In this document: in pieces, positions 19,015 through 31,843 of the stretch
How positions within the stretch are numbered: position 1 is the stretch's first letter
Layout of the letters: the number at the start of each line of letters is the position of its first letter
Assembly (NCBI RefSeq): GCF_000720475.1
Contig: NZ_JOAP01000014.1
Span: forward strand, 1 to 64,000
Reading direction: 5' to 3'
DNA: 64,000 nucleotides
From: Streptomyces aureocirculatus
GTDB lineage: Bacteria; Actinomycetota; Actinomycetes; Streptomycetales; Streptomycetaceae
Position numbers and translations under genes: made by a program
Notes under the pieces: generated by a model
The model's database searches: none
Told to the model about the DNA's origin: nothing
The model's input: only the letters and a program-made list of their open reading frames with translations

Positions 19015-19485
19015 ATGTACGTCGTGAAGAGCCCCTTGTCCGACGCCGACCTCAAGACGGTGTCCGAGGCGCTGCAGGGGGCGCTCGTGGACCTCGTCGA
19101 CCTGTCCCTGGTGGCCAAGCAGATCCACTGGAACGTGATCGGCTCCCGCTTCCGCTCCGTGCACCTCCAACTCGACGACGTCGTGGACACCGCCCGGCAG
19201 CACTCGGACACCGTGGCGGAGCGGGCCTCGGCCCTCGGCGTCTCGCCCGACGGGCGGGCCGCGACGGTGGCGTCGAGCAGCGGCATCGGCAACGTCTCCG
19301 ACGGCTGGGTCAAGGACGTCGACGCGGTCGGGACGCTCGTGGACGCGCTGGGCGCGGTGATCACACGGATGCGGGAGCGGGTGAGCGCCACCGGGGAAGC
19401 GGATCCGGTCAGCCAGGACATCTTCATCCAGATCACGGCCGACCTGGAGAAACATCACTGGATGTTCCAGGCCGAGAACGGATAG
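19015..19485 (+). CDS. dps: Dps-family ferritin-like DNA-binding protein
   Basis: The product has 156 residues. ATG follows CGGAGGAACC. The four-helix ferritin-like Dps fold is evident: KQIHWNVIGSRFRSVHLQLDDVVD carries the conserved His/His/Asp ferroxidase ligands, followed by the partner-subunit acidic residues in DTVAERA. Dps forms dodecamers that oxidise and store iron and protect DNA during stress. Length fits short Streptomyces Dps (DpsC-like); long basic tails are absent, so DNA binding may be weak. The repeat array immediately upstream may bear on its regulation. The call to Dps is firm, the sub-class is inferred from the clgR neighbourhood. Confidence 0.93.
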   Translation: MYVVKSPLSDADLKTVSEALQGALVDLVDLSLVAKQIHWNVIGSRFRSVHLQLDDVVDTARQHSDTVAERASALGVSPDGRAATVASSSGIGNVSDGWVKDVDAVGTLVDALGAVITRMRERVSATGEADPVSQDIFIQITADLEKHHWMFQAENG

Positions 19486-19498
19486 CGGGTCGCGGGTC

Positions 19499-19744
19499 GT
19501 GCTCCGGCGGGCATCGGCCCTGGGCCTCGCCGCGCTGTGGTGGTGGGCCGTGTTCCGGCTCGCCCTCGCTCCCGACGCGGGCGTGCTCGAAGGTGCCGTC
19601 GCCGCCGGGGGGTGGGGGCTGAGTCTGCTGCCGGTGCACTGTGTGCCGAAGGCCAGGGCCATGAGGCAGGTTCGGCGGGGGCGTGTCCGTGTCACCAAGG
19701 CATGGCCACCCCGCCGTTCGGGCGGAGGATCTGGCCCGTCGTGA
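19499..19744 (+). CDS. Small hydrophobic protein, hypothetical
   Basis: A GTG-started frame 13 bases after dps encodes about 81 residues. The first 55 look real: a Leu/Ala/Trp-rich membrane helix (LGLAALWWWAVFRLAL) and GWGLSLLPVHCVPKARA. The last 25 residues read antisense into the convergent dehydrogenase gene and are basic and unconvincing. The native C-terminus may have been lost, or the gene ends in another frame. I do not recognise a function. No ribosome binding site is clear, so it may be translated by coupling with dps. Confidence 0.4.
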   Translation: MLRRASALGLAALWWWAVFRLALAPDAGVLEGAVAAGGWGLSLLPVHCVPKARAMRQVRRGRVRVTKAWPPRRSGGGSGPS

Positions 19745-20468
19745 ACGTCGACGCGTCCGACGCCAGGTGCAGCACCGCCTGCGCGACGTCCTCGGGTTCG
19801 CCCACCCTGCCAAGCGGCGACCTGCGCGCCAGCGAGGTCTCGACCGCTTCCTGGGCCTCCTGCTCGTGGCGGTGCGTCATCGGCGTACGGATCCATCCCG
19901 GAGCCACCGCGTTGACCCGGATGCCGTGCGGGCCGGCCTCCGCTGCCAGCGTCTTCGTAAGCTGTACGACGGCGGCCTTCGCCGAGGCGTAACAGAGCAG
20001 GCCCGGCCGGCTGGCGTCGACCGCGCCCGACGCCATCGTCACGATGCTGCCGCCCGTACCGGCGGCGATCATCGTGCGGGCCGCCGCCTGGCAGGCGTAC
20101 AGCACTCCCTTGAAGTTCACCGCCAGGACCCGGTCCAGGTCCTCGTCGCGGGTCTCCAGGACCGTGCTGCTGTGCATGATCCCGGCGATCGCCGCCATGA
20201 CGTCCAGGCGGCCCGTGCTCGTCGTGGCCTCGTCCACCGCCCGGTCGACCTGCTCCCTGTCGGTGACATCCACGGTGTACGTCGCCGCCGTGCCGCCGCT
20301 CTTCCTGACGCGGGTGGCCGTCTCCGCGAGGCCCCGCGCGTCGCGGTCGGCACAGTGCACCGCTGCTCCTGCCTCCGCGAGGAGCACCGCCGTGGCCCGG
20401 CCTATGCCGCTGGCTGCGCCGGTGACGAATGCGGTGCGGCCGGTGAGGTCGTACGCCTTTATGGGCAT
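19692..20468 (-). CDS. Short-chain dehydrogenase/reductase (SDR)
   Basis: The product has 258 residues. It has a Rossmann fold with the NAD(P)-binding motif TGAASGIG near residue 15, CADRD after beta-2 (suggesting NAD preference), a DVTD motif, and the IAGIM (NAG-like) motif. The catalytic Ser is in TMASG, and Tyr and Lys are in YASAK. The PG-motif VNAVAPGWIRTPM is classical SDR. C-terminal GQILRPNGGVAMPW matches substrate-loop ends of 3-oxoacyl reductase-like members. The substrate is unknown. The ATG lies six bases after a promoter -10 box and has no ribosome binding site, so translation is probably leaderless. It is transcribed in the same direction as nei but has its own promoter. Confidence 0.88.
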   Translation of the reverse strand: MPIKAYDLTGRTAFVTGAASGIGRATAVLLAEAGAAVHCADRDARGLAETATRVRKSGGTAATYTVDVTDREQVDRAVDEATTSTGRLDVMAAIAGIMHSSTVLETRDEDLDRVLAVNFKGVLYACQAAARTMIAAGTGGSIVTMASGAVDASRPGLLCYASAKAAVVQLTKTLAAEAGPHGIRVNAVAPGWIRTPMTHRHEQEAQEAVETSLARRSPLGRVGEPEDVAQAVLHLASDASTFTTGQILRPNGGVAMPW

Positions 20469-20504
20469 GGGCGGACCGTAGGGGCGGATCTGACGGGGCG
20501 TCAA
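20469..20504 (-). promoter_or_regulatory. Promoter of the SDR gene, leaderless arrangement
   Basis: On the minus strand TTGACG (20504-20499) is followed after 18 bases by TACGGT (20480-20475). The ATG begins six bases later. Both boxes match the housekeeping consensus, and the spacing puts the transcription start at or next to the A of ATG. Confidence 0.65.
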
Positions 20505-20563
20505 CTGGGGGTGTTGGCGGTGATGGGGGGTTGTTCAGGGGGGCGTTCAGGTGGCGGGGGTGT

Positions 20564-21364
20564 TCAGGGGGTTGGGCCCTCTTGGCAGGTCGGGCACCAG
20601 TACGTGGGGCGGCGGCGGGTCGGGTCGCCCTGTTCCGCCTGGCGTACCCGTGTGCCGCAGCGGAGGCAGGGGCGGGGTGCGCGGCCGTACACGTACAGGC
20701 GCCGGCCCGGGCTGTCGACGCCCGTCGTCATGCGAGCCGGGCGGTTGCGGTTGGCCTCCAGGAGCTTCTTGGCCAGGGCGGGGACGCGGGTCGCCGTCTC
20801 CTCGGGGAGCTCGCCGACGGTCAGCCAGGGGGTGACGCCCAGCAGGAAGCAGATCTCGCTCTTGTAGATGTTGCCGACGCCCGCGAGGTTGCGCTGGTCG
20901 AGGATGGCCTCGCCCAGGGAGCGCTCGGGGGTGGCGCGGAGGTTGTGCAGTGCCTGCTCGGGGTCCCAGTCCGGGCCCAGGAGGTCGGGGCCCAGGTGGC
21001 CCACCGCCCGGTGTTCGTCGGTCGTGCGGAGCAGTTCGAGGACCGGCAGGCGGTAGCCGACGGCTGTGCGTTCCTCGGTGGCGAGGATGGCTCGGATCTG
21101 GTGGGCGGGGCCGCCGCGCCAGCGTTCTCCCGGGGTGTACAGGCGCCAGGAGCCGTCCATGCCCAGGTGCGAGTGGAGGGTGAGGCCGCCTTCGACGCGG
21201 GTGAGGAGGTGTTTGCCGCGGGGGGTCACGTCCAGGACGGTGCGGTTGGTCAGGTCGGTCAGGGCGAGTTTGGGGACGCGGAGGTCGGAGCGGGTGAGGG
21301 GGTGGCCTGCCAGGGCTGTGTGTAGGCGGCGGGCCGCTTGGTGGACGGTGTCTCCTTCGGGCAT
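20564..21364 (-). CDS. nei: Fpg/Nei family DNA glycosylase (endonuclease VIII type)
   Basis: The product has 266 residues. It begins MPEGDTV, the Nei form of the catalytic N-terminus (Pro2 nucleophile, Glu3), rather than PELPEV of MutM. The H2TH region includes DQRNLAGVGNIYKSEICF with the conserved Lys/Asn. The C-terminus has a zinc finger CLRCG ... WCPTC. It removes oxidised pyrimidines and cuts the AP site. It lies downstream of lhr on the same strand but is separated from it by 405 repeat-rich bases. No damage-type promoter motif is seen directly in front of it. Confidence 0.93.
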   Translation of the reverse strand: MPEGDTVHQAARRLHTALAGHPLTRSDLRVPKLALTDLTNRTVLDVTPRGKHLLTRVEGGLTLHSHLGMDGSWRLYTPGERWRGGPAHQIRAILATEERTAVGYRLPVLELLRTTDEHRAVGHLGPDLLGPDWDPEQALHNLRATPERSLGEAILDQRNLAGVGNIYKSEICFLLGVTPWLTVGELPEETATRVPALAKKLLEANRNRPARMTTGVDSPGRRLYVYGRAPRPCLRCGTRVRQAEQGDPTRRRPTYWCPTCQEGPTP

Positions 21365-21769
21365 GGGGGTAGCGTCGCATTTTTGGTGGGGGGTGGTGGG
21401 AGGGGCGTCTTTTGCTGGTGGGCTCGGCTCGGCTCGGCTCGGCTCGTCTTGCCTCGTCTCGGTTCGGCTCTCCGTTTGTGGGGGTGGCGGGGTCGTGGCG
21501 GTATGGCCGTGCTCGCGTAGTGGACACTGCCTGGTTTCATCGCGCCGTCAGTGTGTTGCTTGGCACGCTGCGCTCGGTCATCCCGCCACGACCCCTCCCG
21601 TCGGTTCGGCGTCTGCGGGCCGGTGGCTCTTGCGGCTTTCGCCGTCCGGGTCTCCTGGGGTTGTTCAGTGTCTGCGGGCCGGTGCCTCTTGCGGCTTTCG
21701 CCGTCCGGGTCGGGGGCTTGTGGCTTTCGTCGCTGGGGCTGCGGTGTGGTGGCGTGGAGGGGGTGTGGG
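21365..21769. repeat. Repeat-rich nei-lhr gap: (GGCTC)n tract and 41-nt direct repeat
   Basis: This 405-base gap contains a GGCTC pentamer run at about 21421-21445 that decays to 21475. It also has two 41-nt direct repeats at 21611-21651 and 21670-21710 with a single mismatch, and a third, shorter, degraded copy near 21718-21745. No gene or clear promoter is recognisable. Confidence 0.75.
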
Positions 21770-26461
<4,692 letters not shown>

Positions 26462-26467
26462 GGACCC

Positions 26468-26490
26468 ATCGTGCACCCCGCCACTGACAA
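26468..26490 (-). promoter_or_regulatory. RecA-NDp/PafBC-type promoter of lhr
   Basis: On the minus strand TTGTCAGTG (26490-26482), eight bases, then CACGAT (26473-26468) match the mycobacterial RecA-independent damage promoter consensus TTGTCRGTG-N8-TANNNT, except for C in the first -10 position. Six further bases lead to the lhr ATG. The -35 part is identical to that at recA. Confidence 0.65.
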
Positions 26491-26540
26491 TGCCTCCGAC
26501 CTGCGGAAAACGGGTTGCGCCCGTGGCGCAGAATGGGGGC

Positions 26541-27506
26541 ATGGCTGGTTCGACGGGGGCCGTGGCCGGGTCGGCGGCGGATGTGGCCGGTCCGGCGGCG
26601 GGCGTGGCCGGTCCGGCGGGGGGCACGGCCGGTCCGGCCGAGCAGGCGCGGCACTGGACCTACGCCGAGTTGCCCGGCGTCGACCTGCTGCGCGCCCACT
26701 ACGTCCGCAAGACGTTCAGCCGCCACACCCACGAACACTTCGTCATCGCCGCGATCCGCGAAGGCGTCGACGTGTTCCATCACACCGGTGCCGACCGGCA
26801 CGCCGGGCCGGGGACCCTTGCCCTCATCAACCCCGAAACCGCGCACACGGGTCGCGCCGGGGCACCCGAGGGCTGGCGGTACGGAGCCGTCTACCCCGCA
26901 CCCGAGGTGGTCGCCGCCATCGCCGCGGAGACGACCACCCTCAGGGGGACGCCCGGATTCGTCCTTCCGGTGCTCGACGATCCGTACGCGGTGGCTCTGG
27001 TCCACCGCGTGCTGCGCGCTGCGGAGGAGGGCAACGCGCTGGCCGCCGACACGTTCCTGCGGGTCGCCGTCACCCGGCTGCTGCGGCGCAACGGCGGCAA
27101 TCTGCCGCGGCGCACCGTGCGCTCGGCGGGACAGCGCGTGGCGGCACGCGCGCGTGCCGTCCTGGAGGAGCAGCTCGCCGACCCGCCGAGCCTGGAGCGG
27201 CTTGCCGCCGGTCTCGGCGTGAGCTCCTTCGCGCTGCTGCGTGCCTTCCGTGACGCGTACGGCATGCCGCCGCACGCCTGGCTGACCGACGCGCGCGTGC
27301 GCCGTGCCCGCCACCTCCTGGACGCGGGCACGTCCCCTGCCGCCGCGGCCGTCGCCGTCGGCTTCACCGACCAGCCGCATCTGAACCGCCACTTCGCCCG
27401 CATCGTGGGGGTGCCTCCGGGGGCCTACCAGCGGGAGCGCAAGAACGTACAAGACCGTTCGTGGGCGTCTCTCGTAGCGTCCCCGGGGTGGCAGCAGAGC
27501 GAATAG
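26541..27506 (+). CDS. AraC-family transcriptional regulator
   Basis: The product has about 321 residues. After a repetitive Gly/Ala/Pro/Val start come an AraC-type cupin domain (about 45-150; YVRKTFSRHTHEHFVIAAI, GTLALINPETAHTG) and a C-terminal double HTH (about 215-310), with LAAGLGVSSFALLRAFRDAYG and the signature VAVGFTDQPHLNRHFARIVGVPPGAYQ. It overlaps azlC by 19 bases, so it likely controls the amino-acid exporter azlCD, a frequent pairing. The amino acid ligand is not known. The first 35 residues come from a 21-bp repeat. The true start may be inside or after this, or the ATG may be leaderless (CAGAAT lies six bases before it). Confidence 0.85.
   Translation: MAGSTGAVAGSAADVAGPAAGVAGPAGGTAGPAEQARHWTYAELPGVDLLRAHYVRKTFSRHTHEHFVIAAIREGVDVFHHTGADRHAGPGTLALINPETAHTGRAGAPEGWRYGAVYPAPEVVAAIAAETTTLRGTPGFVLPVLDDPYAVALVHRVLRAAEEGNALAADTFLRVAVTRLLRRNGGNLPRRTVRSAGQRVAARARAVLEEQLADPPSLERLAAGLGVSSFALLRAFRDAYGMPPHAWLTDARVRRARHLLDAGTSPAAAAVAVGFTDQPHLNRHFARIVGVPPGAYQRERKNVQDRSWASLVASPGWQQSE
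26562..26643 (+). repeat. 21-bp tandem repeat at the araC 5' end
   Basis: About four units of the form GTGGCCGGTCCGGCGGCGGG (plus one base) encode repeated VAGPAAG at the N-terminus of the AraC regulator. The units start at 26562, 26583, 26604 and 26625. Confidence 0.85.
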
Positions 27507-28507
27507 CATCCGCAGGCATTTCCGGAGCATCCCGCTCGACCGAACCGTCCCGGGAGACCGTGCTGCGCGGGCCCTCGGGCGAGGCCGGTTCCGAGGACGA
27601 GCAGGGCACCGGTGGAGGTGAGCAAGGTGTCGGTGGAGGCGGTGATGGTGGAGGTGGCGTCGGTGGCGGGGGTCGGGCCGATTCCGCTGTCGTCAGGGAC
27701 GCCCTCGGTGTCGGCATCGCTGTCGGCCTCTCCGGGTTCGCCTTCGGAGTGACGTCGGCCGGCAGCGGTCTCACCGTGCTGCAGACCTGCGCCCTGAGCC
27801 TGCTGGCGTTCACCGGTGCCTCCCAGTTCGCCCTGGTGGGCGCGCTCGCGGGTGGAGGCAGTCCGGTCACGGCCGCCGTGGGCGCCGTCTTCCTCAGCAT
27901 GCGCAACGCGTTCTACGGACTGCGGCTGTCCCAGTTGCTGGCCCTCCCGCGCGTGGTGCGCCCCTTCGCCGCCCACTTCGTGATCGACGAGACGACGGCG
28001 GTGGCCCTGGCGCAGTTGGGACGGCGTGCCGCCCGCCTCGGGTTCGCCGTCACGGGGGCCAGCCTGTACTTCCTGTGGGGCCTCACCACGTTCCTGGGCG
28101 CGCTGGGGGCCGAAGCGATCGGCGACACCGACCCCTGGGGGCTCGACGCCGCCGGCCCCGCCGTCTTCCTCGCCCTCCTCGCACCGATGGTGCGGACCGG
28201 GCGGCAGCGGGCTGTCGCTGCCGTGGCCGTACTTCTGGGCCTGGGACTGCTGCCGGTCCTCCCGGCGGGGGTGCCGGTCCTTGCCGCCGCCCTGGCCGTG
28301 CCGACCGTCCTCTACGTAGAGGGGCGCATGACACGGCAGGACCGAGGAGGGCGCGCGCAGGACGACGACCTCCCGCGCGCGGAGGCCGACCCCTCGCGCG
28401 CGGAGGCCGACCCTTCTTGCGCGGACGCGGACCTTTCGTGCGCGGACGCCGACCTTTCGTGCGCGGACGCTCCGCAGCCGAACCGTGTGCAAGGAGAGGA
28501 CCGTTGA
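27488..28507 (+). CDS. azlC: AzlC family branched-chain amino acid exporter subunit
   Basis: The product has about 339 residues. GTG at 27488 overlaps the end of araC; the first 70 residues are Gly/Ser-rich and the true start could be further in. The AzlC domain (about 75-285) shows GIAVGLSGFAFGVTSAGSGL, LAFTGASQFALVGALAGGG and LSMRNAFYGLRLSQLL, with about seven membrane helices. With AzlD it forms an inner-membrane complex exporting branched-chain amino acids or analogues. The C-terminal tail is a 21-bp repeat encoding RAEADPS/CADADLS units and ends four bases into azlD. Confidence 0.9.
   Translation: MAAERIASAGISGASRSTEPSRETVLRGPSGEAGSEDEQGTGGGEQGVGGGGDGGGGVGGGGRADSAVVRDALGVGIAVGLSGFAFGVTSAGSGLTVLQTCALSLLAFTGASQFALVGALAGGGSPVTAAVGAVFLSMRNAFYGLRLSQLLALPRVVRPFAAHFVIDETTAVALAQLGRRAARLGFAVTGASLYFLWGLTTFLGALGAEAIGDTDPWGLDAAGPAVFLALLAPMVRTGRQRAVAAVAVLLGLGLLPVLPAGVPVLAAALAVPTVLYVEGRMTRQDRGGRAQDDDLPRAEADPSRAEADPSCADADLSCADADLSCADAPQPNRVQGEDR
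28376..28471 (+). repeat. In-frame 21-bp tandem repeat at the azlC 3' end
   Basis: Four and a half units starting at 28376, 28397, 28418, 28439 and 28460 encode seven-residue blocks RAEADPS then CADADLS. The units form a hydrophilic cytosolic tail not seen in typical AzlC. Confidence 0.85.
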
Positions 28508-28812
28508 ACATCTGGATCGCCATCGCCGTGACGGTCGTCGGCTGCTACGCCGTCAAGCTCGCGGGGCTTCTCGTGTCCGCGGGCACTCTGGAGCGGCCGC
28601 TCGTACAGCGCCTGGCCGCCCTCCTCCCGGTGGCGCTGCTCGCCGCGCTCACGGCCCAGCAGGCCTTCGCCGACGGCCGGGAGCTCGTGCTCGACGCCAG
28701 GGCGGCAGGCCTGGCAGCGGCCCTCGTGGCCCTGCTGCTGCGCGCGCCCTTCCTGGTGGTCATCGGGGCGGCCGTCGTCGTCACCGCGGGAGTGCGGGCG
28801 CTCGCGGGGTGA
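28504..28812 (+). CDS. azlD: AzlD domain membrane protein
   Basis: The product has 102 residues. It starts at TTG with AAGGAGAG six bases upstream and overlaps the azlC stop by four bases. Four hydrophobic segments and the motif GCYAVKLAGLLV, then AALLPVALLAALTAQQAF, are typical of AzlD, the small partner of AzlC. The pair is translationally coupled. It ends 12 bases from the convergent toroid protein gene. Confidence 0.88.
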   Translation: MNIWIAIAVTVVGCYAVKLAGLLVSAGTLERPLVQRLAALLPVALLAALTAQQAFADGRELVLDARAAGLAAALVALLLRAPFLVVIGAAVVVTAGVRALAG

Positions 28813-28824
28813 GCGGTGCGGCCC

Positions 28825-29766
28825 TCAGGCGATGGCCCGGCCGAACGCACGCAGCGTACGCAGCGCCTCGATCGTGACGATCGGACGTGACTCCAGGGCG
28901 GTGCCCGGAGCCCAGCGGCGCCACCGGATCGGCCAGCCGCCGTCCTCTTGCTGCTCGTCCACCAGGAAGTCCAGGGAGCGTGTCATCTCCTCGTCCGTGA
29001 ACCACGCGCGGGCGAGCGATTCGGGTGCCTTCGCGAAGTCGTGCGCGAAGTGGTGCTTCCCGGGCCCGTACCCCGCAGAGACCGGGGCGGCGTCGGCGCG
29101 TGCCGGGTCGAGGACCACCAGTTGCTGTTCGCGCACGAGGCGGCCGAGCCGGTCCGCTGCCGCCTCCGCGCGCGGGCGGTCGGGTGCCCCGTCGAGGAAG
29201 GCGACGGCCGCCTGGATCTCGTACGGATGCGACTTCTCCAGGGACTCCACGGTCAGCCAGCAGAAGTCGGTGGCCCGGAACAGCCAGGCGTGCCACACCT
29301 CGTTGCGGTGCAGAAGACCCACCACAGGACCGGTCGACAGGAGCTCGCTCCGCGGGTGGTCCACCACCGGCACGAACGGCGCGCAGGGGTAGCCGCGCTG
29401 GCTCGGATGGACCGCGGGCAGGGCGCCGTCGGACGTCGAGACGGAGGTCAGATAGCGGCACACACGCTCCACGCGCATGCCCCCGCAGCGCCGGACGGAG
29501 TCCAGGACGCGCAGCGCGTACCCGGTGTGCAGCGGCTGACTCACCGGACCGCGCAGGTCCGGTTCCAGCGCGTGGCCGTAACCGCCGTCCTCGTTGCCGT
29601 ACGCGGCCAGCGCGGTCTCCACCACGTCGGCTCCGCCGTCCAGGAAGTGATACGCGAACCGCCGCTGTTCGAGGACGCGGGCGGTGAGCCAGACGAACCG
29701 CTCGGCGCGCTGCAAGGGGGAGAGCGGAGGGGAAGCGGCGTGCGGGGACGCTCCAGTTTCGGCCAT
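28825..29766 (-). CDS. Alpha/alpha-toroid protein (prenyltransferase/squalene cyclase-like fold)
   Basis: The product has 313 residues. It contains repeats with a G-GY/G-W pattern, such as YGNEDGGYGHALEPDLRGP and DEQQEDGGWPIRWRRWAPG. These are hallmarks of the alpha-toroid fold of terpene cyclases and protein prenyltransferases. It lacks the DxDD protonation motif of squalene-hopene cyclase, so it is unlikely to be a cyclase. Similar conserved hypothetical proteins occur across Streptomyces; no function is known to me. No signal peptide or membrane helix is seen. It is transcribed on its own, opposite to azlD. Confidence 0.7.
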   Translation of the reverse strand: MAETGASPHAASPPLSPLQRAERFVWLTARVLEQRRFAYHFLDGGADVVETALAAYGNEDGGYGHALEPDLRGPVSQPLHTGYALRVLDSVRRCGGMRVERVCRYLTSVSTSDGALPAVHPSQRGYPCAPFVPVVDHPRSELLSTGPVVGLLHRNEVWHAWLFRATDFCWLTVESLEKSHPYEIQAAVAFLDGAPDRPRAEAAADRLGRLVREQQLVVLDPARADAAPVSAGYGPGKHHFAHDFAKAPESLARAWFTDEEMTRSLDFLVDEQQEDGGWPIRWRRWAPGTALESRPIVTIEALRTLRAFGRAIA

Positions 29767-29845
29767 GCTCCGAAGGTAGGGCTGAACGCGGCGTCGGGGA
29801 GCCCTCTGCGCGGGGCTGCACTCTCAGGGGCGCGATACTGGACGC

Positions 29846-30040
29846 ATGCGGTTGACGGTCTTCTGGGAGCGGATGGCGGAGCACTTCGGTGCGGGGTACG
29901 CCGACACCTTCGCGCGCGATCACGTGATGACGGAGCTCGGCGGGCGCACGGTGCGCCAGGCACTGGACGCGGGCTGGGAGGCCAAGGACGTATGGCGCGC
30001 GGTGTGCTCCGCCATGGACGTACCGGCTGAGAACCACTGA
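29846..30040 (+). CDS. DUF3046 family protein
   Basis: The product has 64 residues (MRLTVFWERMAEHFGAGYAD ... TVRQALDAGWEAKDVWRAVC). This small family is found next to recA in most Actinobacteria, and here it lies 1.9 kb upstream of recA. Function is unknown. The protein is acidic-aromatic and soluble. Confidence 0.9.
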   Translation: MRLTVFWERMAEHFGAGYADTFARDHVMTELGGRTVRQALDAGWEAKDVWRAVCSAMDVPAENH

Positions 30041-30120
30041 CACCCGGCCGATGCCCCAGGACGGCGGGCCGCCCGAGGCACGCCGACCGGCCGGCGCGTC
30101 ACCACGCACTGCCGCACGCG

Positions 30121-30180
30121 CGCGTAGGACCCCGGAAACACGCGTAGGACCCCGAAAACACGCGTAGGACCCCGGAAACA
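30121..30180. repeat. 20-nt tandem repeat (3 units) before the AI-2E permease gene
   Basis: Three units of CGCGTAGGACCCCGGAAACA at 30121, 30141 and 30161 differ at a single base. A partial copy overlaps the left edge. They lie 26 bases before the permease start codon, in its presumed promoter or leader. Confidence 0.9.
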
Positions 30181-30206
30181 GGGGTCGGCGGCCGGATGTC
30201 GGCGCC

Positions 30207-31508
30207 GTGGGCCAGACTGTCACGGTGGCACCCATAGACGAGACCGCGCACATCACCTCCCAGGCAGCACCGCCCGGCACCACGCCGCCCACCGAGCCCC
30301 CCGCGGGGAGTGACCAGGGCCGTGGCACCGGAATGCCGCGCTGGCTGCCGCGCGCCATGGTGCTCGCGCTCACGCTGTTCGCCTGTTTCCAGCTCGGTAG
30401 CTGGGCCTTCCACCAGCTCACCGGGCTGTTGATCAACATCCTGATCGCGTTCTTCCTGGCGCTCGCCGTGGAACCTGCCGTGAGCTGGATGGCGGCGCGC
30501 GGCCTGCGCCGCGGCCTCGCCACCGGCATCGTCTTCCTCGGCGTGGTGATCGCGAGTGCCGGGTTCGTCACGATGATGGGGTCGATGCTCGCCGGCCAGA
30601 TCGTCGACATGGTCGAGGACTTCCCCGACTACCTGGACAAGGTCATCCGCTGGATCAACCAGAACTTCGACACGGATCTGTCCCGGGTGGAGGTCCAGGA
30701 CAGCCTGATCCACTCCGACTGGCTGCGGAAGTACGTGCAGAACAGCGCCAGTGGCGTCCTGGACGTATCCGCGCAGGTGCTCGGCGGTCTGTTCCAGCTC
30801 CTGACGATCCTGCTGTTCTCGTTCTACTTCGCGGCCGACGGGCCGCGGCTGCGGCGCGCGCTGTGCTCGGTGCTGCCGCCCGCCAAGCAGGCCGAGGTCC
30901 TGCGCGCCTGGGAGATCGCGGTCAACAAGACCGGCGGCTATCTCTACTCCCGCGGCCTGATGGCGCTCATCTCCGGAATCGCGCACTACATCCTGCTCGA
31001 GTTCCTCGACGTGCCGTACGCGCCCGTGCTCGCGGTCTGGGTCGGCCTGGTATCCCAGTTCATCCCCACGATCGGCACCTATCTGGCGGGCGCCCTGCCG
31101 ATGCTGATCGCCTTCACCGTGAACCCCTGGTACGCCCTGTGGGTGCTGGTGTTCGTCGTGATCTACCAGCAGTTCGAGAACTACGTCCTGCAGCCCAAGC
31201 TCACCGCCAAGAGCGTGGACATCCATCCGGCGGTCGCCTTCGGGTCCGTCATCGCGGGCACGGCGCTCCTCGGCGCGGTCGGCGCACTGATCGCCATCCC
31301 GGCGGTGGCGACGCTCCAGGCGTTCCTGGGGGCGTACGTGAAGCGGTACGACGTGACGGACGACCCGCGCGTCCACGGGCACCACCGGCGCGGCGGATCG
31401 CCCCTCCTCGCGCGCGTGCGGCGCTTGCTGACAGGCCCGGAGAGACCCGGCCCGGACACGGTTCCGCCCGCGGGCGGCGACCGGACGCCGCCCAGCGGTC
31501 CGCGGTAG
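30207..31508 (+). CDS. AI-2E family transporter (PerM/TqsA-like)
   Basis: The product has 433 residues. It starts at GTG. A Pro/Thr-rich cytosolic N-terminus is followed by paired helices, a soluble loop with amphipathic helices (about 130-200), and the conserved core [55 protein letters not shown] and [13 protein letters not shown]. This is the UPF0118/AI-2E exporter fold with seven or eight membrane helices. Substrates vary: autoinducer-2, ions, or unknown. The C-terminus is basic then Pro-rich. It lies between DUF3046 and recA, a Streptomyces-typical position. Confidence 0.88.
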   Translation: MGQTVTVAPIDETAHITSQAAPPGTTPPTEPPAGSDQGRGTGMPRWLPRAMVLALTLFACFQLGSWAFHQLTGLLINILIAFFLALAVEPAVSWMAARGLRRGLATGIVFLGVVIASAGFVTMMGSMLAGQIVDMVEDFPDYLDKVIRWINQNFDTDLSRVEVQDSLIHSDWLRKYVQNSASGVLDVSAQVLGGLFQLLTILLFSFYFAADGPRLRRALCSVLPPAKQAEVLRAWEIAVNKTGGYLYSRGLMALISGIAHYILLEFLDVPYAPVLAVWVGLVSQFIPTIGTYLAGALPMLIAFTVNPWYALWVLVFVVIYQQFENYVLQPKLTAKSVDIHPAVAFGSVIAGTALLGAVGALIAIPAVATLQAFLGAYVKRYDVTDDPRVHGHHRRGGSPLLARVRRLLTGPERPGPDTVPPAGGDRTPPSGPR

Positions 31509-31696
31509 CCGCGGGCAGCGCATCGGTGCCGTTCTGGCGGCCGGACGCGGCTTCCCCGGCCCCGGAGCCCATCGGCGAGCACGGCGGCCTGCCCGCAAGC
31601 CGTAGGCGGTCGCACGCCGCGGAGCCCCGGGGGGCGGCGCGAGACCGGGGCCGTCGCCGACTGCTGAACAGCTCGAGCCGGTGCCGCGTGGTGCGC

Positions 31697-31726
31697 TTGA
31701 CAGTAAAATCGAACATCCATTCTGAT
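31697..31726 (+). promoter_or_regulatory. LexA-controlled recA promoter (SOS box GAACATCCATTC)
   Basis: TTGACA at 31697-31702 is a perfect -35. The overlapping sequence GAACATCCATTC (31711-31722) has the SOS box form GAAC-N4-RTTC known from Streptomyces and mycobacterial recA, and it covers the -10 region (TTCTGAT). LexA bound here would block polymerase. Confidence 0.88.
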
Positions 31727-31843
31727 GGAGGTTCCGGCGGCGTCGTCCCGGGGGTTCGCGGGGGTGTTCCCGGGCCGCGCCGGTGGATTGCGGCGGACGG
31801 ATCGGCCCGAGTTGTCCACAGGCCGGGAGGGCGTCGAGGCGCA

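Noticed and set aside
26462-26626. Upstream extension of lhr by 55 codons
   Set aside because: It would read through the lhr promoter and antisense to araC; the Ala/Pro-rich sequence is the complement of the 21-bp repeat.
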